IMG/VR virus record: IMGVR_UViG_3300042448_000896
Span: 1-43,474 of that record
DNA length: 43,474 nucleotides
Strand: one strand, 5' to 3'
From: a virus
This document shows positions 26,742 to 33,394 of the stretch, piece by piece. The translations under genes were made by a program, and so were the position numbers. Below the pieces are notes generated by a model, which did no database searches, was not told the DNA's origin, and was given only the letters and a program-made list of their open reading frames with translations. Every line of letters starts with the position of its first letter. Positions within the stretch are counted from its first letter, which is position 1.

Positions 26742-27717
26742 TATTTAGCGCAGTGAAGTATGATTCAGTAAATCTCGCAATGTTAGCCGGATTAATAACC
26801 GAAATATTTCGTTTTTGGGTATTCTTAATTTCCTCCATCTCTTCATATGTGATGCGATTAACATTAGTGTATATGTTATCACCTGCAATAACATCATATG
26901 TCGATAATGAAGTTGGTTCTTCATTGATGTATGTATAAAACTGGTATGTTGCGTTTTTCATTAGCTCATGATTAAGATCATTGCCAGAACTGTCAACTGC
27001 TACATTGTAATAATACTGCATAGCATCTTCATCATCGGTTGATTGGTATGCAGAGTTAACTTGTAATGCAAAAGCCTCATTTGGTCCATCGACATAATCT
27101 TTGCTATCATTTGGGTGGTTAACAAACTGTATTGAAACTATACGATATGAATCAAGCTTTATGAAGTCAGATATACTTATGTCAACTGGATCATATTCAT
27201 TTCGTTCTGCTTCAGTGTAAAAGTTAAAAATTGGATTAGCTCTTTCAACAATCATCTGACAAGATAGAGTATCGTAACTAATGATTTTACGATATGCAAT
27301 TCCGTTTTCAGTCTCAGCTGCAAGGTATAAAGAATCTATGTACTCAGTTGTGAATGGGACATATGAAAGGTTTGTGTACGGTGAGGTTGGATCAAACGTT
27401 ATACATGCATACTTTCCATACTTCAATGATATGTAATTGTCAAGTTCATTTTGAGAAAGAGGCCATTCGGAAATGCCTTTTCGTAGATGATCATTAATTG
27501 TAAAAAATGTCCAGTGGTATGCTGTCGTTCCATACAACATATGCGACGTGATGTCAGGTCTTTCTCCATCACCAATCGTATAATTCATATACGATATGTT
27601 CTTAATTAGATTTGCGTTTCTAACTTTAAAGTTAGGCGTAAAGTCAGTCATCAGTGAAGATACACCATCACCTAACGTATCATATCGGACTGTTGGAAAG
27701 CTACGGAAGTATTTCAT
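26734..27717 (-). CDS. 53: Baseplate wedge protein gp53
   Basis: A 327-residue wedge protein (T4 gp53 is 196). The N-terminal ~115 residues carry the family signature: KYFRSFPTVRYD, then YTIGDGERPDITSHMLYGTTAYHWTFFTIND, then SEWPLSQNELDNYI. gp53 joins adjacent wedges around the hub. The extra C-terminal ~130 residues contain a LysM-like segment (TYDVIAGDNIYTNVNRITYEEMEEIKN), which some gp53 homologues also have. It overlaps gp48 by 4 bases and the gp27-like gene by 8. Confidence 0.9.
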   Translation of the reverse strand: MKYFRSFPTVRYDTLGDGVSSLMTDFTPNFKVRNANLIKNISYMNYTIGDGERPDITSHMLYGTTAYHWTFFTINDHLRKGISEWPLSQNELDNYISLKYGKYACITFDPTSPYTNLSYVPFTTEYIDSLYLAAETENGIAYRKIISYDTLSCQMIVERANPIFNFYTEAERNEYDPVDISISDFIKLDSYRIVSIQFVNHPNDSKDYVDGPNEAFALQVNSAYQSTDDEDAMQYYYNVAVDSSGNDLNHELMKNATYQFYTYINEEPTSLSTYDVIAGDNIYTNVNRITYEEMEEIKNTQKRNISVINPANIARFTESYFTALNNG

Positions 27718-28694
27718 TTAGTTTGTTCTTCTGGTGTTTTTGTTGAAAGATTGGTTGTTCCACTATTTGCAAACAACGGTTCAGTTTCACCCAACACTTT
27801 ATACCCATCTCGATTTCCTGGAGGAATATTGATAAATGCGTTTGTATCAAGGTTGCGAATATCTTGATGACGCAATGCTCGGGTTTCTTTAAACGATACG
27901 CTAATTTCACATTCAATTGGAGCACCGTCAGTATGCCAAAGATTAGCCGATCCGTTGTATGATACACTGAGAGCAGTCAAGTAGCATTCCCAAATCTTAG
28001 GAAGGTAACTAATATCATTATTACCCATCATAAAGCGAATTGTCCATGTAGGCGGATATTTCAGCGCTAGGCGGTCTGCCTCTGGATATAGCCCATTACG
28101 AAACGCAGTACCGATGTTGCGAATGATTTCAGATTCTTTCTTCGATGAACCAACAAGCTTAAATTTGAAACCAAATGAACGAGTAGAAACTCCAGTAAAT
28201 TCAGTCACAATGTGTTTGTTTGTCGTCATCTTCATTGCAATGCCAACACCAGATTTGATATTATCTCCAAGCTTAGAGTTAGAAATTGCGGCAATTGCAG
28301 CACTTCCAAATTTGTTTTTTAGGGAATCAATTCCGCCATCTCCAATATCTCCAATAATTCCAGCTGCTTTAGACGCAATATCACTCGCTTCCATGCCAGT
28401 TTTTACAACAGCTGCGGTCGCTGCGCCAGCATATCCAAGTGCAGCATCATCATAACTTGCACCATCCGAAAACTCAATACCCTGAGGAATTGGAAAACCA
28501 ATGTATTGTGAGTCCCCATTTGCAACTCGAGATGCGCACGTGAACATAATGATTGGTCGGTTGACGCTTATTGCGTCTGGAGTCTTCGAAGGATCAGACC
28601 CCATGTCAATCGGATAGAATAACGTGTTGCCAGGAACACCCCACTCTTTCATTGGCACAGCCGACGGAATTACTGGTGAATAGATAAGTTCCAT
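27714..28694 (-). CDS. 48: Tail tube cap / baseplate protein gp48
   Basis: A 326-residue protein of the T4 tail-cap (gp48) type, which sits on the hub and starts tube polymerisation. Family-like features are TLFYPIDMGSDPSKTPDAI and IMFTCASR near the N-terminus, a Gly/Ala-rich helical centre (residues ~85-165), and the tube-like C-terminal half with RSFGFKFKLVGSSKKESE and LPKIWECYLTALSVSYNGS. The paralogous gp54 is an alternative label, because both share the tube fold. It is the first gene of the minus-strand baseplate operon, driven by a perfect late box at 28711-28718. Confidence 0.8.
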   Translation of the reverse strand: MELIYSPVIPSAVPMKEWGVPGNTLFYPIDMGSDPSKTPDAISVNRPIIMFTCASRVANGDSQYIGFPIPQGIEFSDGASYDDAALGYAGAATAAVVKTGMEASDIASKAAGIIGDIGDGGIDSLKNKFGSAAIAAISNSKLGDNIKSGVGIAMKMTTNKHIVTEFTGVSTRSFGFKFKLVGSSKKESEIIRNIGTAFRNGLYPEADRLALKYPPTWTIRFMMGNNDISYLPKIWECYLTALSVSYNGSANLWHTDGAPIECEISVSFKETRALRHQDIRNLDTNAFINIPPGNRDGYKVLGETEPLFANSGTTNLSTKTPEEQTK

Positions 28695-28701
28695 ATAAAT
28701 A
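28694..28701 (+). promoter_or_regulatory. T4-type late promoter box (TATAAATA), plus strand
   Basis: A perfect TATAAATA whose first base is also the first base (on the opposite strand) of the gp48 start codon. It lies 16 bases before the gp4 ATG at 28718 and is the likely promoter of the plus-strand block. Confidence 0.8.
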
Positions 28702-28710
28702 CTATGAATC

Positions 28711-28718
28711 TATTTATA
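28711..28718 (-). promoter_or_regulatory. T4-type late promoter box (TATAAATA), minus strand
   Basis: A perfect TATAAATA on the minus strand that overlaps the first base of the gp4 ATG. It lies 16 bases before the gp48 ATG at 28694 and should drive the whole baseplate operon. Confidence 0.8.
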
Positions 28719-29161
28719 TGGCGTACCGCGGAACATATCGAGTCAAGAACCCAGGTAAGTATGATGGCGATCATACAAAGGTTACCTATCGCTCGCTTTG
28801 GGAACGACAAGTGTTCCGTTGGCTAGACGAGAATGATAACGTCAAAAAGTGGAACAGCGAAGAAACAATCATACCTTATCGTTGCAAGACAGATAACAAA
28901 ATCCATCGTTACTTTGTTGATCTAAAGGTTACATTCAAGACAGGGCAGACCTACTTCATTGAGATCAAACCTGAAAAGGAAACAAAAGAACCTCGCCCAC
29001 GTAGTCGCAAAACACCAGCTTACATAAAGGAGGTTATGACATACGTCAAGAATATCTCAAAGTGGGAAGCTGCAACTGAATATGCAAAGGATCGTAACTG
29101 CATCTTCGAGGTGTGGACCGAAAAGACTATCAAGTCGCTTGGAATTAAGCTGTTGACATGA
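28718..29161 (+). CDS. 4: Head completion protein gp4
   Basis: A 147-residue protein (T4 gp4 is 150). The sequence GTYRVKNPGKYDGD, YRSLWERQVFRWLDEN and YFVDLKVTFKTGQTYFIEIKPEKE is characteristic. The fold is nuclease-like, with the D..IEIKP strand typical of PD-(D/E)XK enzymes such as TnsA. In T4 the protein is needed to finish filled heads before tail joining. In T4 gene 4 lies next to gene 53 on the same strand; here it is divergent from gp48/gp53, with 23 bases between the ATGs. Confidence 0.92.
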   Translation: MAYRGTYRVKNPGKYDGDHTKVTYRSLWERQVFRWLDENDNVKKWNSEETIIPYRCKTDNKIHRYFVDLKVTFKTGQTYFIEIKPEKETKEPRPRSRKTPAYIKEVMTYVKNISKWEAATEYAKDRNCIFEVWTEKTIKSLGIKLLT

Positions 29162-29165
29162 CACA

Positions 29166-29173
29166 TATAAATA
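29166..29173 (+). promoter_or_regulatory. T4-type late promoter box (TATAAATA), plus strand
   Basis: A perfect TATAAATA 6 bases before the ATG at 29180 and 4 bases after the gp4 stop. The spacing would give a leaderless or nearly leaderless transcript. Confidence 0.75.
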
Positions 29174-29179
29174 GCAGAT

Positions 29180-29767
29180 ATGGCTTCTATATTTGCTAAG
29201 ATCCAAGATCGTGCTGAGCGCGCTGGAATAGTACCATACACTGAAAAGTCTCGTAAGTGGTTTACTCAGAGACTACGTAAGATGTCAAATGTCGGCTCAC
29301 AACGAGTATTGACAGATGATAGATTGACACGTCGCAAGAAGCCTTTAATTGGTCGCATGTTTATGTTCCTGTATGATCCAAAAGGAAAGGATACATTACC
29401 ATACTATGACCGCTTTCCTTTAATCCTTATGGTGGGTCCAGCTGAAAATGGGTTCTATGGACTTAACCTACATTACCTTTCGCCACGTGCACGCGCAGTT
29501 TTCTTTGATGAACTGCAGTCGTTTCTCAACAATGACAAGATGGACGAGTCGACTCGATTTCGTTTAGCATATAGTACGCTATCACGCGTGAGTAAGCTAC
29601 GAGCTTTTGCTCCTTGCTTTAAACACTACCTCTACTCACATGTGGTAAGTCATACTGTAGAGATTCCTCCATCCGAATGGGAGATTGCATTATTCATGCC
29701 AACTGAAGATTTTGTTGGTGCAAAGAATCGCAGCGTTTGGAATACTTCTAAAAATTTAGCATTATAA
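29180..29767 (+). CDS. Conserved T4-like virion/assembly protein of unknown role
   Basis: A 195-residue basic protein. Its motifs are SRKWFTQRLRKM, RMFMFLYDPKGKDTLPYYDRFPLILM, FYGLNLHYLSPRAR, CFKHYLYSHV and EWEIALFMPTEDF. I recognise this pattern as recurring in T4-like marine phages beside gp4 and the tube/hub genes, but I know of no assigned function. The high Arg/Lys content of the N-terminus would fit nucleic-acid or internal virion contacts. It has its own late box and is followed one base after its stop by the tube-like gene, through a TAATATG junction. Confidence 0.75.
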   Translation: MASIFAKIQDRAERAGIVPYTEKSRKWFTQRLRKMSNVGSQRVLTDDRLTRRKKPLIGRMFMFLYDPKGKDTLPYYDRFPLILMVGPAENGFYGLNLHYLSPRARAVFFDELQSFLNNDKMDESTRFRLAYSTLSRVSKLRAFAPCFKHYLYSHVVSHTVEIPPSEWEIALFMPTEDFVGAKNRSVWNTSKNLAL

Positions 29768-29768
29768 T

Positions 29769-30320
29769 ATGGCAACAATCAACGACATAAAAGGAGTAAT
29801 TAGTAAACGCGGCGGATTAGCACGGCCTAACCGATTCAAAGTCGACTTCACTGGACTACTAGCAGGTCCTGTGACCATACCAGGTTTAGACGTAAGCACA
29901 ATTAAAGATTTAAACTTCTTAGTTGATAACATCAGTATTCCAGGCCGAGCCATCAATACGTTTGAGTATGCAATTTGGAATCATTCAATTAAGGTTCCAA
30001 TTGGTTATGATGAAGATGATATCGAAATCGTGTTTAACTTAACAAACGATTTCATGCCAAAGAAGATCATTGATGCATGGTCTGCAATCATTATCAACCA
30101 AAGCAGTTACCTAGCTGAATATGATGAAGCATATAAAAGAGACATCATCATTTGGCAGCTTGATGAAAATGACAACATTAAGTATGGAGTAAAACTGCTG
30201 GGAGCATATCCACTTGCGTCCAAAGGATTGTTCTTAGACAACAGTGCCGAATCAGCAATATCTCGTTTCAGTTGCACTCTAACCTTTAATCGCTTTCAAG
30301 TTGAGCCAATTCCAAATTAA
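29769..30320 (+). CDS. Tail tube-fold protein (gp19/gp54 family)
   Basis: A 183-residue protein of the gp19 tube fold. Segments such as ARPNRFKVDFTG, FLVDNISIPGRAINTFEY and VPIGYDEDDIEIVFNLTNDFMPKKIIDAWSA are diagnostic, and the C-terminus (SRFSCTLTFNRFQVEPI) is the closing strand. Length is near T4 gp19 (163 residues) and far shorter than gp54 (320). Its position next to gp26 and the tape measure, away from a sheath gene, suggests it could instead be a baseplate-tube initiator (gp54-like) or a second tube protein. Family call is strong, exact role open. Confidence 0.8.
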   Translation: MATINDIKGVISKRGGLARPNRFKVDFTGLLAGPVTIPGLDVSTIKDLNFLVDNISIPGRAINTFEYAIWNHSIKVPIGYDEDDIEIVFNLTNDFMPKKIIDAWSAIIINQSSYLAEYDEAYKRDIIIWQLDENDNIKYGVKLLGAYPLASKGLFLDNSAESAISRFSCTLTFNRFQVEPIPN

Positions 30321-30322
30321 TG

Positions 30323-30330
30323 AATATATA
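30323..30330 (+). promoter_or_regulatory. Possible late promoter box (AATATATA)
   Basis: AATATATA five bases before the gp26 ATG at 30336. It differs by one base from the AATAAATA boxes at 5432 and 8147 and has the same short distance to the start codon. Confidence 0.4.
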
Positions 30331-30335
30331 GATTT

Positions 30336-31043
30336 ATGAGTTTACCAATTATTGCATCTCCTAAGTACACCATTGAAATTCCTTCAACTGGTACAGCCGC
30401 CGAATATCGCCCATTCTTAGTTAAAGAAGAAAAGGTATTGCTTATTGCTCAAGAAAGTCAAGACCAAGGGCAAATTATGAATGCCATTAAAGATGTCATT
30501 CGTGCGTGTACATACAATAAAGTCGATGTTGATAATCTTACATCGTATGATCTTGAATACCTTTTCATTAAGTTACGCTCAAAGAGTGTTGGTGAAATTT
30601 CAACGGTTGGACTTAAATGTACAGAATGTGATTCTCAAAACGAGATTGACATTAATCTTGATGAAATCAAAGTTATGGGTTCAGCTCCAGATGGTCGCGT
30701 TCAACTTACCGATACTGTTGGAGTAAACATGAAACCGATGAGTGTCAAGGACATGAGTAAAATTGCATCTAAGAAGGACATGTCAACTGCTGATCAAATG
30801 ACTGAATCTGTTATTGCATGTATTGATAGCATCTATGATGAAAACAAAGTTTATCCAAAAACAAGTTACAGTCGATCTGATATGGAGACCTTTGTTAATT
30901 CTCTAGCGCGTTTACAGATGCAAAAGATTGAGGCATTCATCACTAACCTTCCAAAGGTTGAACATACAATCAAATTCAAATGCAGCAAATGTTCATGTGA
31001 AAATGAACAGTCTCTTAGCGGCATAAGATCTTTTTTCTCATAA
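30336..31043 (+). CDS. 26: Baseplate hub assembly protein gp26
   Basis: A 235-residue protein of the T4 baseplate gp26 family (T4 gp26 is 208). Segments include RPFLVKEEKVLLIAQES, LTSYDLEYLFIKLRSKSVGE and a C-terminal VEHTIKFKCSKC. Two CxxC pairs, C95-x2-C98 and C216-x2-C219, should bind one zinc as a ribbon. The family is needed to assemble the tail hub and, by genomic position before the tape measure, is the likely equivalent of lambda G. The final codons contain a T-TTT-TTC slippery heptamer at 31031-31037, four bases before the stop codon. Frameshifting there would give a 297-residue gp26-gp51 fusion. Confidence 0.88.
   Translation: MSLPIIASPKYTIEIPSTGTAAEYRPFLVKEEKVLLIAQESQDQGQIMNAIKDVIRACTYNKVDVDNLTSYDLEYLFIKLRSKSVGEISTVGLKCTECDSQNEIDINLDEIKVMGSAPDGRVQLTDTVGVNMKPMSVKDMSKIASKKDMSTADQMTESVIACIDSIYDENKVYPKTSYSRSDMETFVNSLARLQMQKIEAFITNLPKVEHTIKFKCSKCSCENEQSLSGIRSFFS
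31031..31037 (+). promoter_or_regulatory. -1 ribosomal frameshift slippery heptamer (TTTTTTC)
   Basis: In the gp26 frame the bases read T TTT TTC (X XXY YYZ). Both tRNAs can re-pair one base upstream with at most one wobble change. The next -1 codon (31037-31039) opens a frame that runs to 31228. The gp26 stop TAA follows at 31041. Confidence 0.75.
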
Positions 31044-31228
31044 GTCTCTCCCATGAGTCATTGGTTAATCTGTACAAGACTAACTTTGCACTTATGTATC
31101 ATCATAAGTATAGCATATCAGAAATTGAAGATATGCTACCATGGGAGAGAGAAATTTACATTTCGTTATTAGCTGACCAAATTAAGAAAGAAAACCAAGA
31201 ACGAAATAACAAACAAAACCACCTTTAA
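31037..31228 (+). CDS. gp51-like tail assembly chaperone domain, made by -1 frameshift from gp26
   Basis: A 63-codon frame, -1 relative to gp26, reading SHESLVNLYKTNFALMYHH, then KYSISEIEDMLPWEREIY, then LLADQIKKENQERN. It looks like the second domain of tail assembly chaperones: a helix, 'HHKYSxxEIExMxPWERE', and a charged helical end. It corresponds in position to T4 gene 51, which follows gene 26. There is no ATG or GTG before residue 20 of the frame; the first ATG lies inside the conserved part, and the only early alternative is a TTG at 31061 without a ribosome-binding site. It is therefore best explained as the tail of a gp26 fusion (234 + 63 residues). The tape measure starts 3 bases after its stop. 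Confidence 0.75.
   Translation, partial: LISLSHESLVNLYKTNFALMYHHKYSISEIEDMLPWEREIYISLLADQIKKENQERNNKQNHL
31045..31150 (+). promoter_or_regulatory. Long-range 11-bp RNA stem downstream of the slippery site
   Basis: Bases 31045-31055 (TCTCTCCCATG) are perfectly complementary to 31140-31150 (CATGGGAGAGA), enclosing 84 bases. The first arm starts 7 bases after the slippery heptamer, the usual spacer length for -1 frameshift stimulators. A competing 5-bp local hairpin (31037-31041 with 31053-31057) is also possible. Confidence 0.6.
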
Positions 31229-31231
31229 TAT

Positions 31232-33382
31232 ATGCCAGAAACATCCCAGGAAATGACCAACATCCTGCAGCAAATGTTCAGTAATCAAACTGACATTGCT
31301 GCAGCTGTCGAGCTAGTCACATATGAAGTAGGCAATACGCTGACTCCTTTAAGGGACTCATCGATTATGTCTGAGCTTTTCCTTGAGGAAATATCCAAAC
31401 TAATGGGTATCATGGTCAAAGGAATTGACACTCTGGCAAAAAACAAAGGAGGGGCGCCTGGTGGTGGCAATAGCAGTCAGTCAATCATACCTTCAGCTAG
31501 TGATATTGTTAAGTCAATTACTTTTGGCGTTTTCCCAAAAGTAGTTAAGGCATATGCAAAGGGCATGCGCAATTTGATTACGGAATTGTCAGATATCAAT
31601 GATGTATCACTCGAAAAACTAAAGACATTCTCAGAAGCATCAAAGGCAATATCTGAATTTGCAAAGATCAGAGTTAGCGGAGTAATTAAAGCTGGAGTAG
31701 CATCACGTCTACTAGGGGGAAGCATAAAAAGTTTTGTTGAAACTCTAAGTAAATTGAGTGATGCCAGTGTTAAAAAGCTGTCTGCATTAGCTGAAGCATT
31801 TTCTGATTTCAATAAGGTAGAGGCGGGTCCAATGCTGAAATTTGGATTGGCTTTAATCTTCATAAGAAAGCCACTAACGGATTTCATCGATGCAATCAAT
31901 AATACAACAGTTGGTAATTTTGTAAAATCCGCCGATAATATCTCAAAGGGTGTTACTAAACTTGGTAAGGCTGATGTATCATCTCTAACAAAACTTGGTA
32001 ACACTATTCTAAAAGTAGGAGGAGGCTTTATCCTATTTGCCGGTGGACTGTTTGTTCTTGGAAAATCTCTTAAGACATTCTCAGAAGTTAAGTGGGAAGA
32101 TTTAGGTAAGGCCGGTCTTGTGATTGGTGGAATTGTTGCAGCAACATACGGTTTATCAAAAATACAGGGGTCATTGCTAAAGAGTGCATTAGGAATTGCT
32201 GCAATGGGTGCAGCTTTGGCAGTAACTGCAATTGCGCTTCGTACATTTGAATCTGTTAAGTGGGAAGATTTAGGTAAGGCGACAGTTGCACTTGGCGGAC
32301 TAGCATTGCTTGGCACTTTCTTAGGGAAGTCAATGGCAACGATCGCAAAAGGAGCATTGGCTATAGGATTACTTGGAGCTTCGCTAATTCCATTAGCATT
32401 TGGTCTTAACCTTCTAAAAGATGTCTCATGGAAATCTTTAGGTATAGCTGCTGTTGCATTAGTTGGCCTAACGTTAGCCGCTGCTGGATTAGGCGCATTG
32501 TTAATGGGACCACAAGCCGCATTGTTTGCAGCAGGAGTACTTGCAATTGCTGCACTTGGTGCTGCATTGATACCTTTGGCTTATGGACTAAATGTTCTAA
32601 GTAAGGTTGACATGAAAGCATTTGAAGGTCTAACCGGTGTAGCAGCATCTTTGGCTAAAGCATCGCTGCTCCTATTACTGGCAGCTCCTGGAATGACTCT
32701 GGCAGGCGCAGCGATGCTACCTCTATCAGCTGGATTGACTCTATTGAAATTAGCAATAGGAGATGATAACAAAATTGGAGAATTCTTCGATTCATTTAGT
32801 GAAAGAATTTCTAAGCTTGACGGGGGAATGTTATTTGGTATCGCCGGAGGTATTGCTGCAATAGGAGCAGCAATTGCTGGGTTTGGTGTTGGTGAAGCAG
32901 CAGCTGGCTTAGGTAATTTTATCGGCAAGCTTCTATCATTTGGAGCAGATAGTCCGCTTGAAAAGCTGATGAAGCTGTCAAAGGAAGGATATAATCTAAT
33001 TGGTATTGGTCAGTCTATCAAGGCTATGGGCGAAGGAATGAAGTACATATCTGATTTGAATACTGATTGGGCTTCATTTGGTAGCTTCCCTTGGGATAAG
33101 ATTGAGGAACTTAAGGACTTCAAAACTCCGATTCAAATCATTGCATCCAATTCGCCTGCTGCGGCCGCATCTAACGGGCTCAGCACAGTAACTCCATCTC
33201 CAGCTGATACCGTATCAGCAATCAATAGTCCAGGTAATTCAGGTGGTGGAATGATGGTTGTCAACAATGTCAGCCGTGGAGGAGACGTACACAATGTCTC
33301 GAACAGCAACGTCAATCAAAACTTAAATGGCGCCGCTGGTCCAATTCTGACCGGCAGCGCCATGGGGTTATATGCTTACTAA
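31232..33382 (+). CDS. Tail tape measure protein (gp29 counterpart)
   Basis: A 716-residue protein. The N-terminal ~270 residues are amphipathic helices; the centre (residues ~275-540) is strongly hydrophobic and Ala/Gly-rich, with ~56-residue repeats built on 'xVKWEDLGKA' (KWEDLGKAG, KWEDLGKAT, SWKSLGIAA). The C-terminal ~70 residues are Ser/Asn/Gly-rich. These are hallmarks of tape measures, and the location immediately after the gp26/gp51-like chaperone frames matches. At about 0.15 nm per residue the helical protein would span roughly 105 nm, slightly longer than T4's tail. Hydrophobic segments may insert into the host membrane during DNA entry. Confidence 0.85.
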   Translation: MPETSQEMTNILQQMFSNQTDIAAAVELVTYEVGNTLTPLRDSSIMSELFLEEISKLMGIMVKGIDTLAKNKGGAPGGGNSSQSIIPSASDIVKSITFGVFPKVVKAYAKGMRNLITELSDINDVSLEKLKTFSEASKAISEFAKIRVSGVIKAGVASRLLGGSIKSFVETLSKLSDASVKKLSALAEAFSDFNKVEAGPMLKFGLALIFIRKPLTDFIDAINNTTVGNFVKSADNISKGVTKLGKADVSSLTKLGNTILKVGGGFILFAGGLFVLGKSLKTFSEVKWEDLGKAGLVIGGIVAATYGLSKIQGSLLKSALGIAAMGAALAVTAIALRTFESVKWEDLGKATVALGGLALLGTFLGKSMATIAKGALAIGLLGASLIPLAFGLNLLKDVSWKSLGIAAVALVGLTLAAAGLGALLMGPQAALFAAGVLAIAALGAALIPLAYGLNVLSKVDMKAFEGLTGVAASLAKASLLLLLAAPGMTLAGAAMLPLSAGLTLLKLAIGDDNKIGEFFDSFSERISKLDGGMLFGIAGGIAAIGAAIAGFGVGEAAAGLGNFIGKLLSFGADSPLEKLMKLSKEGYNLIGIGQSIKAMGEGMKYISDLNTDWASFGSFPWDKIEELKDFKTPIQIIASNSPAAAASNGLSTVTPSPADTVSAINSPGNSGGGMMVVNNVSRGGDVHNVSNSNVNQNLNGAAGPILTGSAMGLYAY
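32087..32280. repeat. 26-bp perfect direct repeat within tape measure gene
   Basis: Bases 32087-32112 and 32255-32280 are identical, 168 bp apart, in frame (56 codons). They encode the VKWEDLGKA motif of successive tape-measure repeats and suggest growth by internal duplication. Confidence 0.85.
33327..33363 (-). terminator. Strong GC-rich hairpin, candidate terminator of gp32 mRNA
   Basis: Arms 33327-33341 and 33349-33363 form a 15-bp stem with one mismatch and one G-U pair, and a 7-base loop. On the minus strand it is followed by a U-rich stretch (UUAAGUUUUGAUU), fitting an intrinsic terminator 32-68 bases beyond the gp32 stop. It lies inside the 3' coding end of the tape measure; on the plus strand there is no U-run. 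Confidence 0.5.
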
Positions 33383-33394
33383 GCAGATGCGGTA

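Noticed and set aside
31053-31172. ATG at 31053 in the gp26 frame as a separate gp51 start
   Set aside because: It reads an unrelated short frame (MSHWLICTRL); the conserved gp51-like sequence is in the -1 frame, which lacks an early ATG.
31477-32316. 279-residue minus ORF opposite the tape measure
   Set aside because: Long only because the sense strand avoids certain codons; no promoter or protein-like domain, while the tape measure on the plus strand has clear repeats.
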